64,000 nt of DNA from assembly GCA_946811185.2 (NCBI GenBank), contig OX328107.1, positions 40,821,860 through 40,885,859 on the forward strand, in the 5' to 3' direction. Shown one piece after another: positions 1 through 10,880 of the stretch. This DNA is from Hippopus hippopus. Taxonomy: Eukaryota > Mollusca > Bivalvia > Cardiida > Cardiidae. The notes beneath the pieces were generated by a model. The model did no database searches and was not told where the DNA came from. It saw only the letters and a list, made by a program, of their open reading frames with translations. A program made the position numbers and the translations under genes. Position 1 is the first letter of the stretch. Every line of letters begins with the position of its first letter.

Positions 1-79
1 GAGATATTTTGTTAAACGATAATGACATTGGTTGGATTGAAGATGGAACATTTTCTCATGTCACAACAATGTCTAGATT
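1..79 (+). CDS. Exon 1 (3' part): leucine-rich repeat
   Basis: Frame starts at base 3. It encodes a repeat with the LRR core L-L-x-x-N-x-I followed by I-E-D-G-T-F. The donor is GTGAGT at 80 and the intron is phase 2. The window edge cuts the exon, so more LRRs probably lie upstream. Confidence 0.75.
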
Positions 80-600
80 GTGAGTTTGATCATTGCTTCC
101 TTTCATACTTTGTCAATAGTTAGTTGAAGGCCCAGCAGAACTTTATTTATTGAATATTGTAGATCAAGATCAGACTCCAAAGAAAGTGTAGTCTGATCTT
201 AGATCTAGACTGTTTGACATTGAGGGATACACAGTTACTAAATTTATCTTTTGGTAGGAGCACGCTTGGGCAAGCAAAGCAGAGCCCAAAACCTAGCACT
301 GGTGAAATTTTGGTAATTTTATAGTATGTTAGGAATAATGGTTTTCATGTGCATATAAATCTTTACATAAGCCTCAGTTTTTAGAAGTTTCTTGAGACAA
401 TTATGGTGCTTTTGCAGACAGTATAGATCAAGATCAAAAAGAGCAGAACTTTCACTCTGATCTTATACCTACATTATCAAGTACTTGATTGGATATTCTA
501 GCAGCGGAAGACTTGAAATTGCAATATATGTAGATGGGTGTAAGGTGGAACTAACTCACTTCTGCACATATCATTTATGTAGCATTCTAATAGTTGATAT

Positions 601-827
601 AACCCTTTACCACACAATTCCAATTTTTAACAAATCAGAAAAAAAACAGGCTTTTGAAAACATAGCAGGGAAAGGAGGAAATGCTGGGTAACCAGATTTT
701 TTTTCTTTCCAAACAATGTGTTTACCCTTTCAGAGATCAGTCTTATCATTTTAGCAATATCTAGTTTGTCTTCTGCAGATACGGTCAGTATGGATGAATC
801 TGAAACTTTGTCCTCTGGTAAAGAGTT
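601..827 (+). repeat. Pal-A hairpin MITE, diverged copy
   Basis: Pal-A consensus drawn from this window: TTAACCCTTTACCACACAAT at one end, GTTTGGTAAAGAGTTAA at the other, and a central palindrome around GGTAACC flanked by GGAGAAAATGCT and its complement. This copy keeps both ends and half the palindrome. Confidence 0.75.
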
Positions 828-942
828 TTCTTGGTAGTTATGTCCCTTTCATTCTTCTTTCAAATTTTCCCTGCACTTTAACTCTAAACCAAATGACAAA
901 CTTTTTTACTCGGCCAAATTGAAAGTATTTACAAACAACAAC

Positions 943-1171
943 TTAACTCGTTACCAAACGACAAAATTTTGGACAGGTGCTAATTGAAAGCATTTGCAGA
1001 TGACCAAATAAATTTGACTCAGATACTGAAATTTGTTTTGGGAAGGGTAGAAAAGATTGTGGGAAAGGGAGAAAATGCTGGTTACCAGCATTTTCTCCTT
1101 TTCCCACAATGTTTTCAGAAGGCTTCTTTATCAGGGTCGTTAAAAGTTGGGATTGTGTGGTAAAGGGTTAA
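943..1171 (-). repeat. Pal-A, full length, reverse orientation
   Basis: Bounded by TTAACTCG and AAGGGTTAA, with an intact central palindrome at about 1050-1120. Confidence 0.88.
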
Positions 1172-1295
1172 ATGTAGATTATTTCTGTCTGTAATAGGGT
1201 AGAAAACATTTGTTTTCAAAAGCCTTGTTCTTCAGTGTTGTTAAAATCTTCGGATTGTACGGTAAAGGTTGACAGAGTAATTTTTTTTTTCACAG

Positions 1296-1460
1296 CACAG
1301 TTGCCAATAATTTCCTCAGCAAATTGCCAAAAGGTGATTTTATTGATCTGACAGTCGTTGATAACGGAGATGCAAATCAAGGAACCATGGACTTTAGTAA
1401 CAACAGACTTATATATCTGGATTCAAATAGCTTTCAAAATGTGATTGTTGCTGAACATAT
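1296..1460 (+). CDS. Exon 2: leucine-rich repeats
   Basis: Acceptor follows a T-rich tract ending TTTCACAG; donor is GTAAGT. Both flanking introns are phase 2, as is usual for LRR exon cassettes. The translation runs V-A-N-N-F-L-S-K-L-P through FSNNRLIYLDSNSFQNV, with clear N-x-L and F positions. A second AG five bases downstream (CACAG|TTG) would shift the frame into a stop, which fixes the start. A Pal-A remnant ends about 25 nt upstream. Confidence 0.85.
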
Positions 1461-1535
1461 GTAAGTATATTAATGATTGTAGGAAATACTGTCACAAACT
1501 TAGATCTGGGTCCATATTTACCAACCATTCCTAAC

Positions 1536-1743
1536 CCTTAAAGCGCCTTTCACAACTATGGTTGCCTTTGCGGCCAGTGTAGATCAAGATCAAACTGAAC
1601 GAAACATGCAGTCTGATCTTTGATCTACACTGTCTGCTTTAATGAAACTCTATACACAAAAGCCACAATGATATTGTAATTATTTGGGTCTAAATTTCAA
1701 ATTGAAAATGTCTGTTGGGTTTATTTGGCCCTCTAAGTGTTAA
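1536..1743 (+). repeat. Pal-B, full copy
   Basis: CCTTAAAGCGCCTTTCACAA to GGCCCTCTAAGTGTTAAG. Hairpin AGTGTAGATCAAGATCAAAC with GTCTGATCTTTGATCTACAC. Partial copies also occur near 145-225, 370-475, 6755-6870, 8604-8725 and 36630-36690. Confidence 0.87.
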
Positions 1744-1866
1744 GAATGATCTTAGTCTTATTTTCCAAGATTTTCTAAATTTGAAAATAACACAACTTCT
1801 GATTGGCTAAACCAAATGATTACTTTCAAATTGATAAAAACCTGCAGAATGAGACTAAAAATGTTC

Positions 1867-2094
1867 TTAACCCATTACCACACGGCAAAATTTAAGACCT
1901 ATCCAAATTGATAACATTTGCAGACGACAATTTCAAAGTGGCTCAAATGACGCAACTTTTCTTTGATTGGGTAGAAAACTTTGTGGGAAAAGGAGAAAAT
2001 GCTGGTTACCAGCATTTTCTCCTTTTCCCACAATGTTTTCAAAAGGCCTCTTTTTTAGGGGCGTCAAAAGGCGTCATTGTTTGGGAAAGGGTTA
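1867..2094 (-). repeat. Pal-A, full length
   Basis: TTAA at both ends. Central arms match almost perfectly (GGGAAAAGGAGAAAATGCTG and its complement). It lies 24 bases before the satellite array. Confidence 0.87.
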
Positions 2095-2118
2095 AGAATG
2101 GTTGGTGAATATGAACCA

Positions 2119-2424
2119 GGAAATAAAATATGTCGTGTAATACGACTAGAAAATCTTGCCCACGGAATAAAATATGTCGTGTAATACGACTAGAAAATCT
2201 TGCCCACGGAATAAAATATGTCGTGTAATACGACTAGAAAATCTTGCCCACGGAATAAAATATGTCGTGTAATACGACTAGAAAATCTTGCCCACGGAAT
2301 AAAATATGTCGTGTAATACGACTAGAAAATCTTGCCCACGGAATAAAATATGTCGTGTAATACGACTAGAAAATCTTGCCCAGGAAATAAAATATGTCGT
2401 GTAATACGACTAGAAAATCTTGCC
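2119..2424 (+). repeat. 44-bp satellite array, seven units
   Basis: Unit GGAATAAAATATGTCGTGTA followed by ATACGACTAGAAAATCTTGC and CCAC, repeated about seven times with near-perfect identity. The first and last units carry an extra A and drop the final CAC. Each unit holds a small hairpin, GTCGT-GTAAT-ACGAC. The identity indicates recent expansion. Confidence 0.97.
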
Positions 2425-2482
2425 TTTTAAAGCAAATTATTTATTTGCAAAGTGAGTGAATTTGGGGATAGTAAAGTCTGGC

Positions 2483-2650
2483 TAACCTTTTACTACACAA
2501 ATTCCCAGTTTTAACAATGTCCTCTTGGAAAACGACTCTGAAAACACTGTGGGAAAAGGAGAAAATACTGGTAACCAACATTATCTCTTTTTCCCACGAT
2601 GTTTTCTACCCTTTCAAATAAAAATGTCCCAAAATTGTTTGACCTTTTAA
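2483..2650 (+). repeat. Pal-A, shortened
   Basis: Left end TAACCTTTTACTACACAA and the palindrome are present; the right arm is shortened. Confidence 0.72.
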
Positions 2651-2957
2651 GTAGAAATATATGGGGTTTTATTTTCTGCTGGATATAAATGTCTATTTAA
2701 CAATTTAACCTTTTACCAAACTATTTTAACAGCTTGGAGGAAAAAGGCCTTTGAAAATATTTTCAGAAAAAAAGAACAAACTGCTGGTTAACAACATTTT
2801 TTTACCATTTTTCCACAGTCAAATTTTTGTACCCAAATGAATTAACAAATAGTTTGAGCAATATTCTTGGATTCTTTGAGGCCCAATTTATAGATGTTCT
2901 GACATACATGTATTGTGAACAGTTTCACAGGAAGAAATGCCTTGGTATATTTTCCAG

Positions 2958-3239
2958 TTACTTCCAGAACAACTTTATCACCTACATAGCAACAGATGCA
3001 TTTAATGGTCTTCAGTCGAAAAGTCTCAATTTTCAAGGTAATCCAATGAGAGAGCTACAAACAAAAGCATTTACAAACATCAGTCTATCAGAGGATCTTT
3101 ATCTCAACAACCTGCCATTCACGCATTTACCTGAGAATGTGCTGTATCAAGTAAGTGCAAGAAGTATCTACATGAACAACGGGTACATAGCCACAATTCG
3201 TCCAGAGGCTTTCTACAGTGTGACGGTCTCAAATGATTT
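2958..3239 (+). CDS. Exon 3: four or so leucine-rich repeats
   Basis: Acceptor TTTTCCAG, donor GTAAGT, phases 2 and 2, 282 bases. Encodes YFQNNFITYIATDAFNGLQ and then further LRRs around LNFQGNP, LYLNNLPFTHLPENV and IYMNNGYIATIRPEAFYSV. The open frame continues upstream to 2827 but loses LRR character before the acceptor, so the exon starts at 2958. Confidence 0.88.
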
Positions 3240-3938
3240 GTAAGTTATTCCTTTACACATGATTAAATGTTTTGTGTAACTGTCATAGTTTGCTATAACA
3301 AAAAGATGATCTACTCTTCATTTCCCATGTGTTGAAAGATACATTTATGATTGGCCTACTATGTTCAATATAATGTGACTGCTTCATGTATCTCGACAAT
3401 CTGCCACAAATAAAAGCCGTTGATTATCACACCATTTAAGTTACATGCTCTTTCTAAGCCTAGTTAAAAGAATATGAAAATTGAATCTAGGTCTAATAGT
3501 AGCTGTCTTTTCAATGAATATTATAATCATATAAATCCATATGGCTGCTAAGAATTTATAATGTGTAAATGGATAAGGCAATTTGTCTTTGATAAAATTT
3601 GTACATTTTTATTGCTTTTTTTCACATCCATTTCCCTGTGGCCACACCCATTAGCTCAGTTGATTTGAAACTCAGACATTGCTGCCACAGTTCCCAACTG
3701 TGCTAAATTCTCTGATTGATGAGATATTGTGAGAGAATTCTTTCGTCTTTGACTGCTGAGCAATACATAGACTAAGTTGTTAAACAGCTTGTGGCTAAGG
3801 AAGAGTATTAATTAAAGTACTGACTAAAGAATCTTCAAGAAAACTTTGAATGGTGCACTGGCTGCCTCAATGTAACTGAAATAATTTTGATATTGGCACT
3901 AAACAACAAAAACACAAACAATTTTTTTCTCAATCCAG

Positions 3939-4148
3939 TGACTTATCTAACAATGATATGGGAGTCATCACAGGGAAAATGTTTGGAGGAATCTCCAGTG
4001 TTGGAGAACATCTGTATCTGAATGCCAACAACCTGACCGGCATTAGTTATGATGCTTTTGATAATGTCAACCTGGGGTACATCTACCTGTCTGACAACCA
4101 GCTTACAGTCTATCCACAGGCAGTCACTTTACAAAACCCTCAAAGAAT
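3939..4148 (+). CDS. Exon 4: leucine-rich repeats
   Basis: Acceptor CAATCCAG, donor GTAAGT, phases 2 and 2, 210 bases. Three LRRs are visible: DLSNNDMGVITGKMFGGI, LYLNANNLTGISYDAFDNV and IYLSDNQLTVYPQAV. These are classic extracellular-type 24-residue LRRs with F at the expected end position. Confidence 0.92.
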
Positions 4149-4243
4149 GTAAGTAGAGAGAATTATTTTTACCTAATGACACAATTTTAAAACTGTCCAT
4201 ATTTAAAGCATTTGCAGATGACAAAATTAAGTAATTGTGATCT

Positions 4244-4895
4244 AGTGATATAGAGGATCTTACATGAGTGTTTATGTATTATCATTTTTATCAAACGAGT
4301 TGACTAAAATTGTATGACGCGAGCCTTGGCAAGCGTCAAATACATTTTAGTCAACGAGTTTGATAAAAATGATACTACATAAACACGAATGTGAGATTCT
4401 ATTTATCACATAAAACAAATGACAGACAGAAAAATATCCTGCATCATCACCTGATCCTCTATACTATTCACGGGTCCATGTTTGCGGTTGTAGTTTGGTT
4501 TCAAATGTGTATATACACAAGTAGATAGTTCTTTGACATTTACACCGAAAGAAGAATGAAAATAGTTTATAGAGGGATTAAATCCACCTATTTCCGCAAT
4601 AATATTGGTTTTAAGAGACTTTCGCTGCATTTCTTGGTTTTTATCAAACATGAAAATCAAAAACTTTCCACACGCATACGTCTTAGCAACAGTGACGTCA
4701 TTTTCCCATGCATCGGCGAAGCAGTACAAATTCCTGCGCATGTTGTGTTTGGTTTCTCTTGCTTCACGCGCTCATGATCGAAAATTGATCAGAACCGGGA
4801 CCCAAAAAACGATAATACACTAGTGTATTATCGAAAATAAGTCATGGGTTTAATACACTGCCAGAGGAGGTTTTTATGTGATAAAAAATTTTCCA
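4244..4895. repeat. Compound inverted-repeat element
   Basis: Arms at about 4270-4325 and 4330-4387 pair closely (TGTTTATGTATTATCATTTT against its complement). A second pair, TTTATCACATAAAA near 4402 and TTTTTATGTGATAAAA near 4872, spans the whole unit. Inside are an 8-base TGACGTCA at 4693-4700 and a perfect 24-base palindrome at 4810-4833. A Pal-A fragment (about 4895-4990) follows. Confidence 0.65.
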
Positions 4896-5153
4896 TTTAA
4901 CGGGTAGAAAATATTTTGGGAAAAGGAGAAAATGCTGGTTACAGGCATTTTCTCCTTTTCCCAAACTGTTTTCAAAGCCTTCTTCCTTAGGGCCATTTGG
5001 TTGAGGATAATATGCTTACTTACACATGGTAAGGCTGAAATAAAATTGTAAGAAAATGTAGCCCATTTGGCTTTTTCTTAACCTTTTTAACGTCTATTTT
5101 CTATTTTGACAAATCAATCACTATGAGGCGATACGGAATTGAAGTACTCACTC

Positions 5154-5380
5154 ATCTCTATACCACTCAACAAAACTTTTAACTTGTCCAGATTGAAAGC
5201 ATTTGCAGACAACAATATAAGTTTGGCTCAAATAATGAAATTTGTCTTTGAAATAGTAGAAAACTTTGTAGGGATAGGAGAAAATGCTGGTAACAAACAT
5301 TTTCTCCTTTTCCCACATTGTATTCAAAAGGTTGTTTTCTCAGGGTTGTTAAAACTTGGGATTTTGTGGTAGAGCGTTAA
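5154..5380 (-). repeat. Pal-A, full length, reverse
   Basis: Left terminus worn (CTATACCACTCAACAAAACT); right terminus TAGAGCGTTAA; palindrome intact at about 5275-5320. It ends 68 nt before exon 5. Confidence 0.82.
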
Positions 5381-5448
5381 AGGTGTTTAAGTTTTTATCA
5401 CAAAATGTACAAACTTCAATACTTTACTTTGGTTTCTTTTAACAACAG

Positions 5449-5592
5449 CTATATGGCAAACAACATACTGTCCCAGATACCTGATGGTTCATTCACAGGC
5501 CAGACCAATCTGGAATATTTAGTGTTGTCAAATAATGAGTTGACAGAGATACAAACTGGACTTTTTTCACCAATTACTGGACTTACTCATTT
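5449..5592 (+). CDS. Exon 5: two leucine-rich repeats
   Basis: Exactly 144 bases, two 24-residue LRR units, phase 2 on both sides. Acceptor CAACAG, donor GTATGT. The repeats read YMANNILSQIPDGSFTGQTN and LVLSNNELTEIQTGLFSPIT, close to the extracellular LRR consensus. Confidence 0.92.
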
Positions 5593-5640
5593 GTATGTAT
5601 TTTCTCTGGTTATCTTTTAAATTACCTATATACTTTTTAT

Positions 5641-5945
5641 TAGCTCAGCTGTTTTCCAAGAAAACCACGAGTCATTGTCATAGCCCTGGTGTGGTCATAG
5701 TCATCTGTGTGTCGTCATCGTGCAAAAACTTTGACACTCTGTAATATCTGTGTTATTGCTGAAGATATTTTCTTCAAACTTTAACATGTTGGTAACTATC
5801 AGTGGGGGAACTCATACAACAGGGGTAAGTAACCATCAAAGTATTTTTTACACAATTATGCCCCAAGTTTTCAACTTACAATTTTCACTAAAAATCAAGC
5901 ACTTGCAAATGAACATTGGCACTCGCATGTGGTGCTCTTGTTTTA
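5641..5945 (+). repeat. AGCTCAGCTGTTTTC...GTGGTGCTCTTGTTT family, copy 1
   Basis: Shares a common order of blocks with 11789-12075, 36849-37155, 45003-45775 and 59335-59555: GCTGTTTTC start, AACTTTGAC, GTAATATCT, GAAGATATTT, AAAGGGAA, CAGTTATG and a TGGTGCTCTTGTTT end. A non-coding dispersed element of about 305 bp. Confidence 0.75.
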
Positions 5946-7078
5946 GATTTGCTTTCAATAGTAAAATGTTATAGTTGTTCAAATGAGTTGTTCTTTGCTG
6001 TCACAGAAGAGTATCACATTCAGAGCTATCATTTACAAAGGAAAGCTTATCTGTATGGGCAAGAATTCTTTATCTCTCTCATAGCCAGCCATTGAAGCAC
6101 TGAATGAGGAAAAAGATTTGCCAAAATATGCAATTTTTCCTTTTTCTCCATGTTCCTGCTCCAATCAAGAATGTTTCTCCTCCTCACTTGTACTAGAGTT
6201 TGTTTGGTACTGTAATACAGAAATGGGATTATGTTCCCTCCCAATTGATGAGGAATAGAAAAAATGCAGAGTGGTGGGTTTGCTAAATTGATACCTGCAA
6301 CCCTCCTATAAACAACAGACAATGCCCGATTTATCAGTGATAGCTATTGGTTTTCAAATTTACCAAGTAGTTACCAAGTCCTGATTTCTGTTTTAAGATA
6401 ATGGAGCAATATTCTATCTTTGGCTAAAATTTTCATGACAGACAAAAGACTTTTCTAACTATGATCAATTTATTAAACTCACTAAACAATTCAATCTGTA
6501 TTGATAAGGTCTATCTTTATGTATTAACAATACCCCAATTTAAATATCCAAGTCTTGCGTTATCTCATGAAATATTTAACCAGGCAGATTTCTTCTTTGT
6601 ATCATTGGGTGTTAACTGTTGTTAATATATAGATTGGTAGCAGGCTACCAAGTAATGGTTTTGCATACCAGTCACTAAGATCAAAGTCTCAGCAGCCTTC
6701 AAAACATGTAGAATGCTTAACAAAATTGTTAGTTATCTTAATGCTTAAAAAGATAAGGTCAACTACTGGTGCTTTTGTGGACAGTGTAGATTAAGATCAG
6801 ACTGCACAGTAAGACCAGACTGCACTAACTGTGCAAATACAGTTTAAATATTGATCAGCACTGTCCTGTGTTATCTTAACTCTGAACATGATTGGGACAA
6901 ATTAGTTTAATTTTGCAGACAAAGTAAATCAAGATTGGACTGGACAAAGCATGCAGCCAGATCACTGGTCAAGAGTTGTGTCACTTTGAAATTCACTTTA
7001 TCTTAATAATAAGGCAAACACTGTTAATAAGAATGGTTGATGAATTCTGGCCCTGATGTTTCTTTTTCCAATTTTCAG

Positions 7079-7285
7079 ACACCTTGATAACAACCTGATA
7101 GAGAGGATAGATGAGAACACTTTCAGTACACTGACAGCCTTGCAGTACATCTATCTTCAGAACAATCTATTGTCACATTTCCCAGCCTTGGGCACCCAAC
7201 CAATGGACGTCATTGACCTCTTCAACAATGATATTGAATCAGTGGCAGCATCAGCATTTTCAACATTGACAAGCTTGAATACTTT
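7079..7285 (+). CDS. Exon 6: leucine-rich repeats
   Basis: Acceptor ATTTTCAG, 207 bases, phases 2 and 2. Encodes HLDNNLIERIDENTFSTLTA, IYLQNNLLSHFPALGTQ and DLFNNDIESVAASAFSTLTS. The donor reads GTGACT, weaker than its neighbours, but only this site joins in frame to the next exon. A Pal-A copy begins about 17 nt after the exon. Confidence 0.88.
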
Positions 7286-7302
7286 GTGACTAAATTCCGC
7301 TC

Positions 7303-7530
7303 ATTACTCTTTACTAAACAGTTTTCGTTATAACAACCCTGATAAAGAGGGCTTTTGAAAACATTGAGGGAAAAGGAGAAGGTGCTAGTAACCAGCATTT
7401 TCTCCATTTCCCACCGTGTTTTCTGCTTATTTTAGAACGAATGCTTCAGTTTGAAAAACATTTTAATTGTCTCCTGCAAATGCCTTTAACTTGGTCTAGT
7501 CCAAGATTTTGTCATGTAGTAAAAGTTTAA
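7303..7530 (+). repeat. Pal-A, full length, 17 nt after exon 6
   Basis: Begins TTACTCTTTACTAAACA and ends GTAAAAGTTTAA. It shares its terminal TTAA with the next copy, so the two are arranged head to tail. Confidence 0.82.
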
Positions 7531-7752
7531 CCCTTTATCAAACAATCCTGCTTTCTAACAACTCTGATAAAGAAGGCTTTTGAAAACATTTGATGAAAAG
7601 AAGAAAATGCTGGTATCTAGCATTTTCTGCTTTTCCCAAAATGGTTTCTACCCTCTCAAAGATAAATTCTATTATTTGAACTACATTTAAGTTATTGTCA
7701 ACAAGTGTTTTCAATTTTGAGGTCTAAAATATTGTTTTTTGGTAAAGATTAA
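7527..7752 (+). repeat. Pal-A, tandem with previous copy
   Basis: TTAACCCTTTATCAAACAAT start and GGTAAAGATTAA end; the central arm carries several mismatches. A further degraded half copy lies at about 7900-8040. Confidence 0.8.
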
Positions 7753-8392
7753 TTGGCATAGTTCTTGAAAGGTCAAAGAAGGTCATAGATTTTAATAGTT
7801 ACAATTGCTATACTGTACCAATTTAGTTTTAACCTGGTGGATATGCTTAATTCTGTATGTAAAACAGAGCTTTAGACTTGCACATTGAGAGAAAATCCAA
7901 ATCAAAAGGTTCAGATGATAGGATACATCATGGAAAGGGTAAAAAACAGTGTGAGAAAAGGAGAGTATGTTGGTCACAAGCATTTTCTCTTATATCTGCA
8001 AATTTAAGTTTTCCAAGCTAGCTTCCAAAGGGTTAGAAACCTTAACTATTGGCTTAGCTTTGACCGATTAGATTCTTCCAATACACTCACTATGGTATTG
8101 GAATTACTATTTTAATCTTGGAAGAGAAAAAATTGTCAGTCTCAAAATTTTAAGCCTTTATTAATCTTTTAATATATATATATTTGTTCTGTTCCATATA
8201 CCAGATAGAAGATACATTATTGCAAAACATGATAAGAGTAACAGCTTTTTAGGTTCTAGTTTAGAAATATGTGAGAAATACTGACAGGTGACTACAAAAG
8301 GTGTTTGGCAGGTATTACAGTTGTACACTATGTCTCATATATTATATAGGGCAAAGTTTGTCAAAATACATGTGCCTTTTCCCTGTTTATAG

Positions 8393-8583
8393 GAATTTAA
8401 CTGGAAATGAACTTGGGTGTCAGTGTGAAGTCGTGTCTGCACTGAATGATGTTGAAAGTACAGTGGATGGAGCATACTGCTTCTATCCGACAGCTGTCAA
8501 TGGCACATCTTTTGATGCCGCATACAAAGGAACCTCCACATACTATATTCATAGAGATGTGAATGCAACAAGCTATCAGTGTA
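8393..8583 (+). CDS. Exon 7: last LRR and LRR C-terminal cap
   Basis: Acceptor TTTATAG, donor GTGAGT. Phase changes here from 2 to 1. The exon completes the last repeat (NLTGNELGC) and then gives C-Q-C-E followed by two more cysteines, the pattern of an LRRCT cap: C-x-C, then C at about 30 and 65 residues further. It ends the LRR block. Confidence 0.85.
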
Positions 8584-9147
8584 GTGAGTGCTCACTGTGT
8601 TTCTAACGGTTAAAAAATCTTTTAGAACTAAAGTTGCTTTTGTGGTCAGTGTTAACCAGTATCATATTGTGCAAAACATGCAATCTCATCTTGGGTCTAC
8701 TCTGCCTTTATTCCAAGACATTTTGGTCAATGGCTGCCTTCAACAACAATCGTATTGCCATTTTGTCCTGACTGAAAGATCCAGTTTGTGTTATTTAACA
8801 CTCTGCTATAAATTAATTACGTTAGACACTTACCAGATTCCGAAAGAGTTGGGACATTAAAAGGTTTTGATTAGTCCTTCAAAAACCAAACGAAATAAAA
8901 AAAAGAATTTTTTTCAGTATTGAAAGAATCTTCCCATGAATTGTGGTTGTTATAGCAAGTTTATCTAACGAAAAAGAAGATAGTATTGATTCAAGATTCT
9001 TACTGACACCGTAATGGAAAAGCAAAATTTGAATTTGTTTTTCATACAGAGAAAAAACAAGCTTTTCTCTTTTTCAGTAGTCCGTGGATAAACTTTTAAA
9101 CAAATTACTGTTTTAGAGAAAACCATTCAAGCAATCAACAGTATTTC

Positions 9148-9151
<4 letters not shown>

Positions 9152-9190
<39 letters not shown>
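9152..9190 (+). repeat. (GA)n microsatellite
   Basis: About 19 uninterrupted GA units, followed by impure purine-rich sequence to about 9265. Confidence 0.98.
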
Positions 9191-9194
<4 letters not shown>

Positions 9195-9313
9195 CAGAAG
9201 GACAGAGAGGAGGATCTCAAGGGATGGAGAAGGAGAAGAGAGAGGGGGAGGAGAGACAGAGACAGAGTTGGTTGATTTTGTATCATCTGAGCCAACAGAA
9301 AACAAATGAATTA

Positions 9314-9599
9314 CTGTATTTCTCCTAATAAGAGCGCCCTCCCTAATAGTAGCTCCCCCCCTAGAAAAACCCTTAAATTATGATAACCTAATGTACATTA
9401 GTTGATTAAATGACAATATTTGAAGAATTTGATGAACATTTCCTCTAATTTGATTAATATTTCCTATTAACAATCGCTAAAACACAAAGAAATACAAAAT
9501 TGGACAGACTCTTTGCTTTGCAAATTGGGTACAAAATAAAGGCTCCCTATCTATGTTTTGCATAGCTTAGGGAGCTTTTATTAGGAGAAATATGGTATT
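9314..9599. repeat. TIR element, TACTGTATTTCTCCTAATAA family
   Basis: Left end TACTGTATTTCTCCTAATAA and right end TTATTAGGAGAAATATGGTA are inverted repeats. Internal sequence matches 41755-42051 in opposite orientation (for example AACCTAATGTACATTAGTTG against its complement). No coding capacity. Confidence 0.8.
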
Positions 9600-9730
9600 T
9601 ACTTAAAAAAATTTCAAGCATTATTTTTTTCTAAAGGCACACCTTATTTAAAAAAGAAAAATGGAAGGTTGGTTAAATTTAACATTTAATTAGCTGATTT
9701 TGATTTCTTAACAATTGATGTATGTTTCAG

Positions 9731-9857
9731 CTGGAGCTAATGTTGTGGCCACAGCTCTGTCAGGGACTCAGATACAAGTGGCCTGGGAACAGCCCAGCAT
9801 TCTGTACTTCCAACCCAATACCACACTAGGACCTTCTCCGGCTCTCTCAGGAATGGT
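9731..9857 (+). CDS. Exon 8: fibronectin type III, first half
   Basis: Acceptor GTTTCAG, donor GTAAGT, entering in phase 1 and leaving in phase 2. Encodes VVATALSGTQIQVAWEQP, the A and B strands of an FN3 fold with the core tryptophan. It is split from its second half by one intron, a common FN3 gene layout. Confidence 0.85.
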
Positions 9858-9882
9858 GTAAGTAAAATGGCTGTGAAGCGTG

Positions 9883-10085
9883 GATAATTATGTTTCAGGA
9901 ATAAAGTTGCCTTTGCAGCCAGTGCAGATCAAGATCAGACAGCACAAAACATGCAATTGATCTTTGATCTACACTGTCTGCTTTGCAAAATCTTTTAGCA
10001 AAAACAAAAGCAACCATGAAGTTACAAATAATTGGGTCTTATTTTGCAGCTGAAAATGTCTGTTTGGTTTGACAAAACAGCCTTG
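9883..10085 (+). repeat. Pal-B, full copy after exon 8
   Basis: TAAAGTTGCCTTTGCAGCCA, hairpin GTGCAGATCAAGATCAGACA with TTGATCTTTGATCTACACTG, and AAAATGTCTGTTTGGTTTGA. Confidence 0.82.
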
Positions 10086-10135
10086 AACTTGCGATATTAA
10101 TAACAGTTTTAAGACTATAATATCATGATTCATTT

Positions 10136-10275
10136 AACTGTTAACCAAACAACTCACTATCATTTTCTCCTTTTCCTGCAATGTTTTCTAAAGCCCTCTT
10201 CCAAAAGATCGCAAAAACTCAGAATGTGTGGTATTTTTAGGGTTAATCACAGGATTGTTTGGTAAAGGGTAAAAA
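10136..10275 (-). repeat. Pal-A remnant directly upstream of exon 9
   Basis: Internal deletion leaves TTAACCAAACAACT, half the palindrome and the GTGTGGTATTTTTAGGGTTAA side, with a second GTTTGGTAAAGGGT 24 nt before the exon. Another remnant lies at about 10530-10620, just after the exon. Confidence 0.65.
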
Positions 10276-10293
10276 AAGTCTGTTTTGTTTCAG

Positions 10294-10502
10294 GACGTAC
10301 CAGGTCACATGTGTGAGCCCAACAGCTGCAACGCTTTACGACACAAAATCAGACAATGCTGATGTTACCCCAGATTCCTTTACGATAACTCTGAGCCCGG
10401 CAGATCCAGGATCCACCTATGACTGTTCCATGAAAATGGTGGCCAGTGGAATTACAAGTGCCAGAAGTAGTATTTCAACTGTTGTCACACCAGACTCTAC
10501 AA
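10294..10502 (+). CDS. Exon 9: fibronectin type III, second half
   Basis: Acceptor TGTTTCAG, donor GTATGA at 10503. Begins YQVTCVSPTAATLYDT (strand C) and continues to FTITLSPADPGSTYDCSMK, with L-x-P-x-x-x-Y and the E/F-strand tyrosine corner typical of FN3, although with extra cysteines. The module is bounded by phase 1 introns on both sides, a portable 1-1 unit. A Pal-A end lies about 24 nt upstream. Confidence 0.87.
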
Positions 10503-10880
10503 GTATGAGTGCTGTTTATAATATATTATTATCCCTTTACCACACAACAAAATTTTAGATTCGTCCAAATTTAAAGCATTTGCAGAGGACATGTCAATGG
10601 TGGCTTATAAAATATCTTAGTGCAGTTTTCTACCCAAAACTGCTTACAATGCAGTATTAAATACACCTGTTCTACAAGTATGAATGCTGCTAATGATATA
10701 CATGTACATAGTTTAAGTGAACCAAAACTATGTATTTCACTACCACAAAACAAACTTTTTGGACTTAACTTGGAATCAGTCTGCTCATCTGTTTATATGT
10801 TGGCATATTTAATGGTAAATTTGTGTTTGAAACACCTTTCTCAGTTTTCTGTTATTGTATTGAAACTTAGTACAACACTA

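Noticed and set aside
1908..2108. Open frames encoding a recurring [24 protein letters not shown] peptide, here and at dozens of other places on both strands
   Set aside because: All coincide with Pal-A palindromes. The peptide is just the palindrome translated, with stops at the element ends and no conserved start.
2130..2150. T7-promoter-like TAATACGACT in the satellite
   Set aside because: Only a partial match lacking the downstream CACTATAG; coincidental.
2119..2424. CRISPR-like array
   Set aside because: Units abut with no unique spacers and the context is an animal intron; it is a satellite.
2827..2957. Upstream extension of exon 3 frame from a methionine
   Set aside because: No LRR pattern; a clear TTTTCCAG acceptor and phase match place the exon start at 2958.
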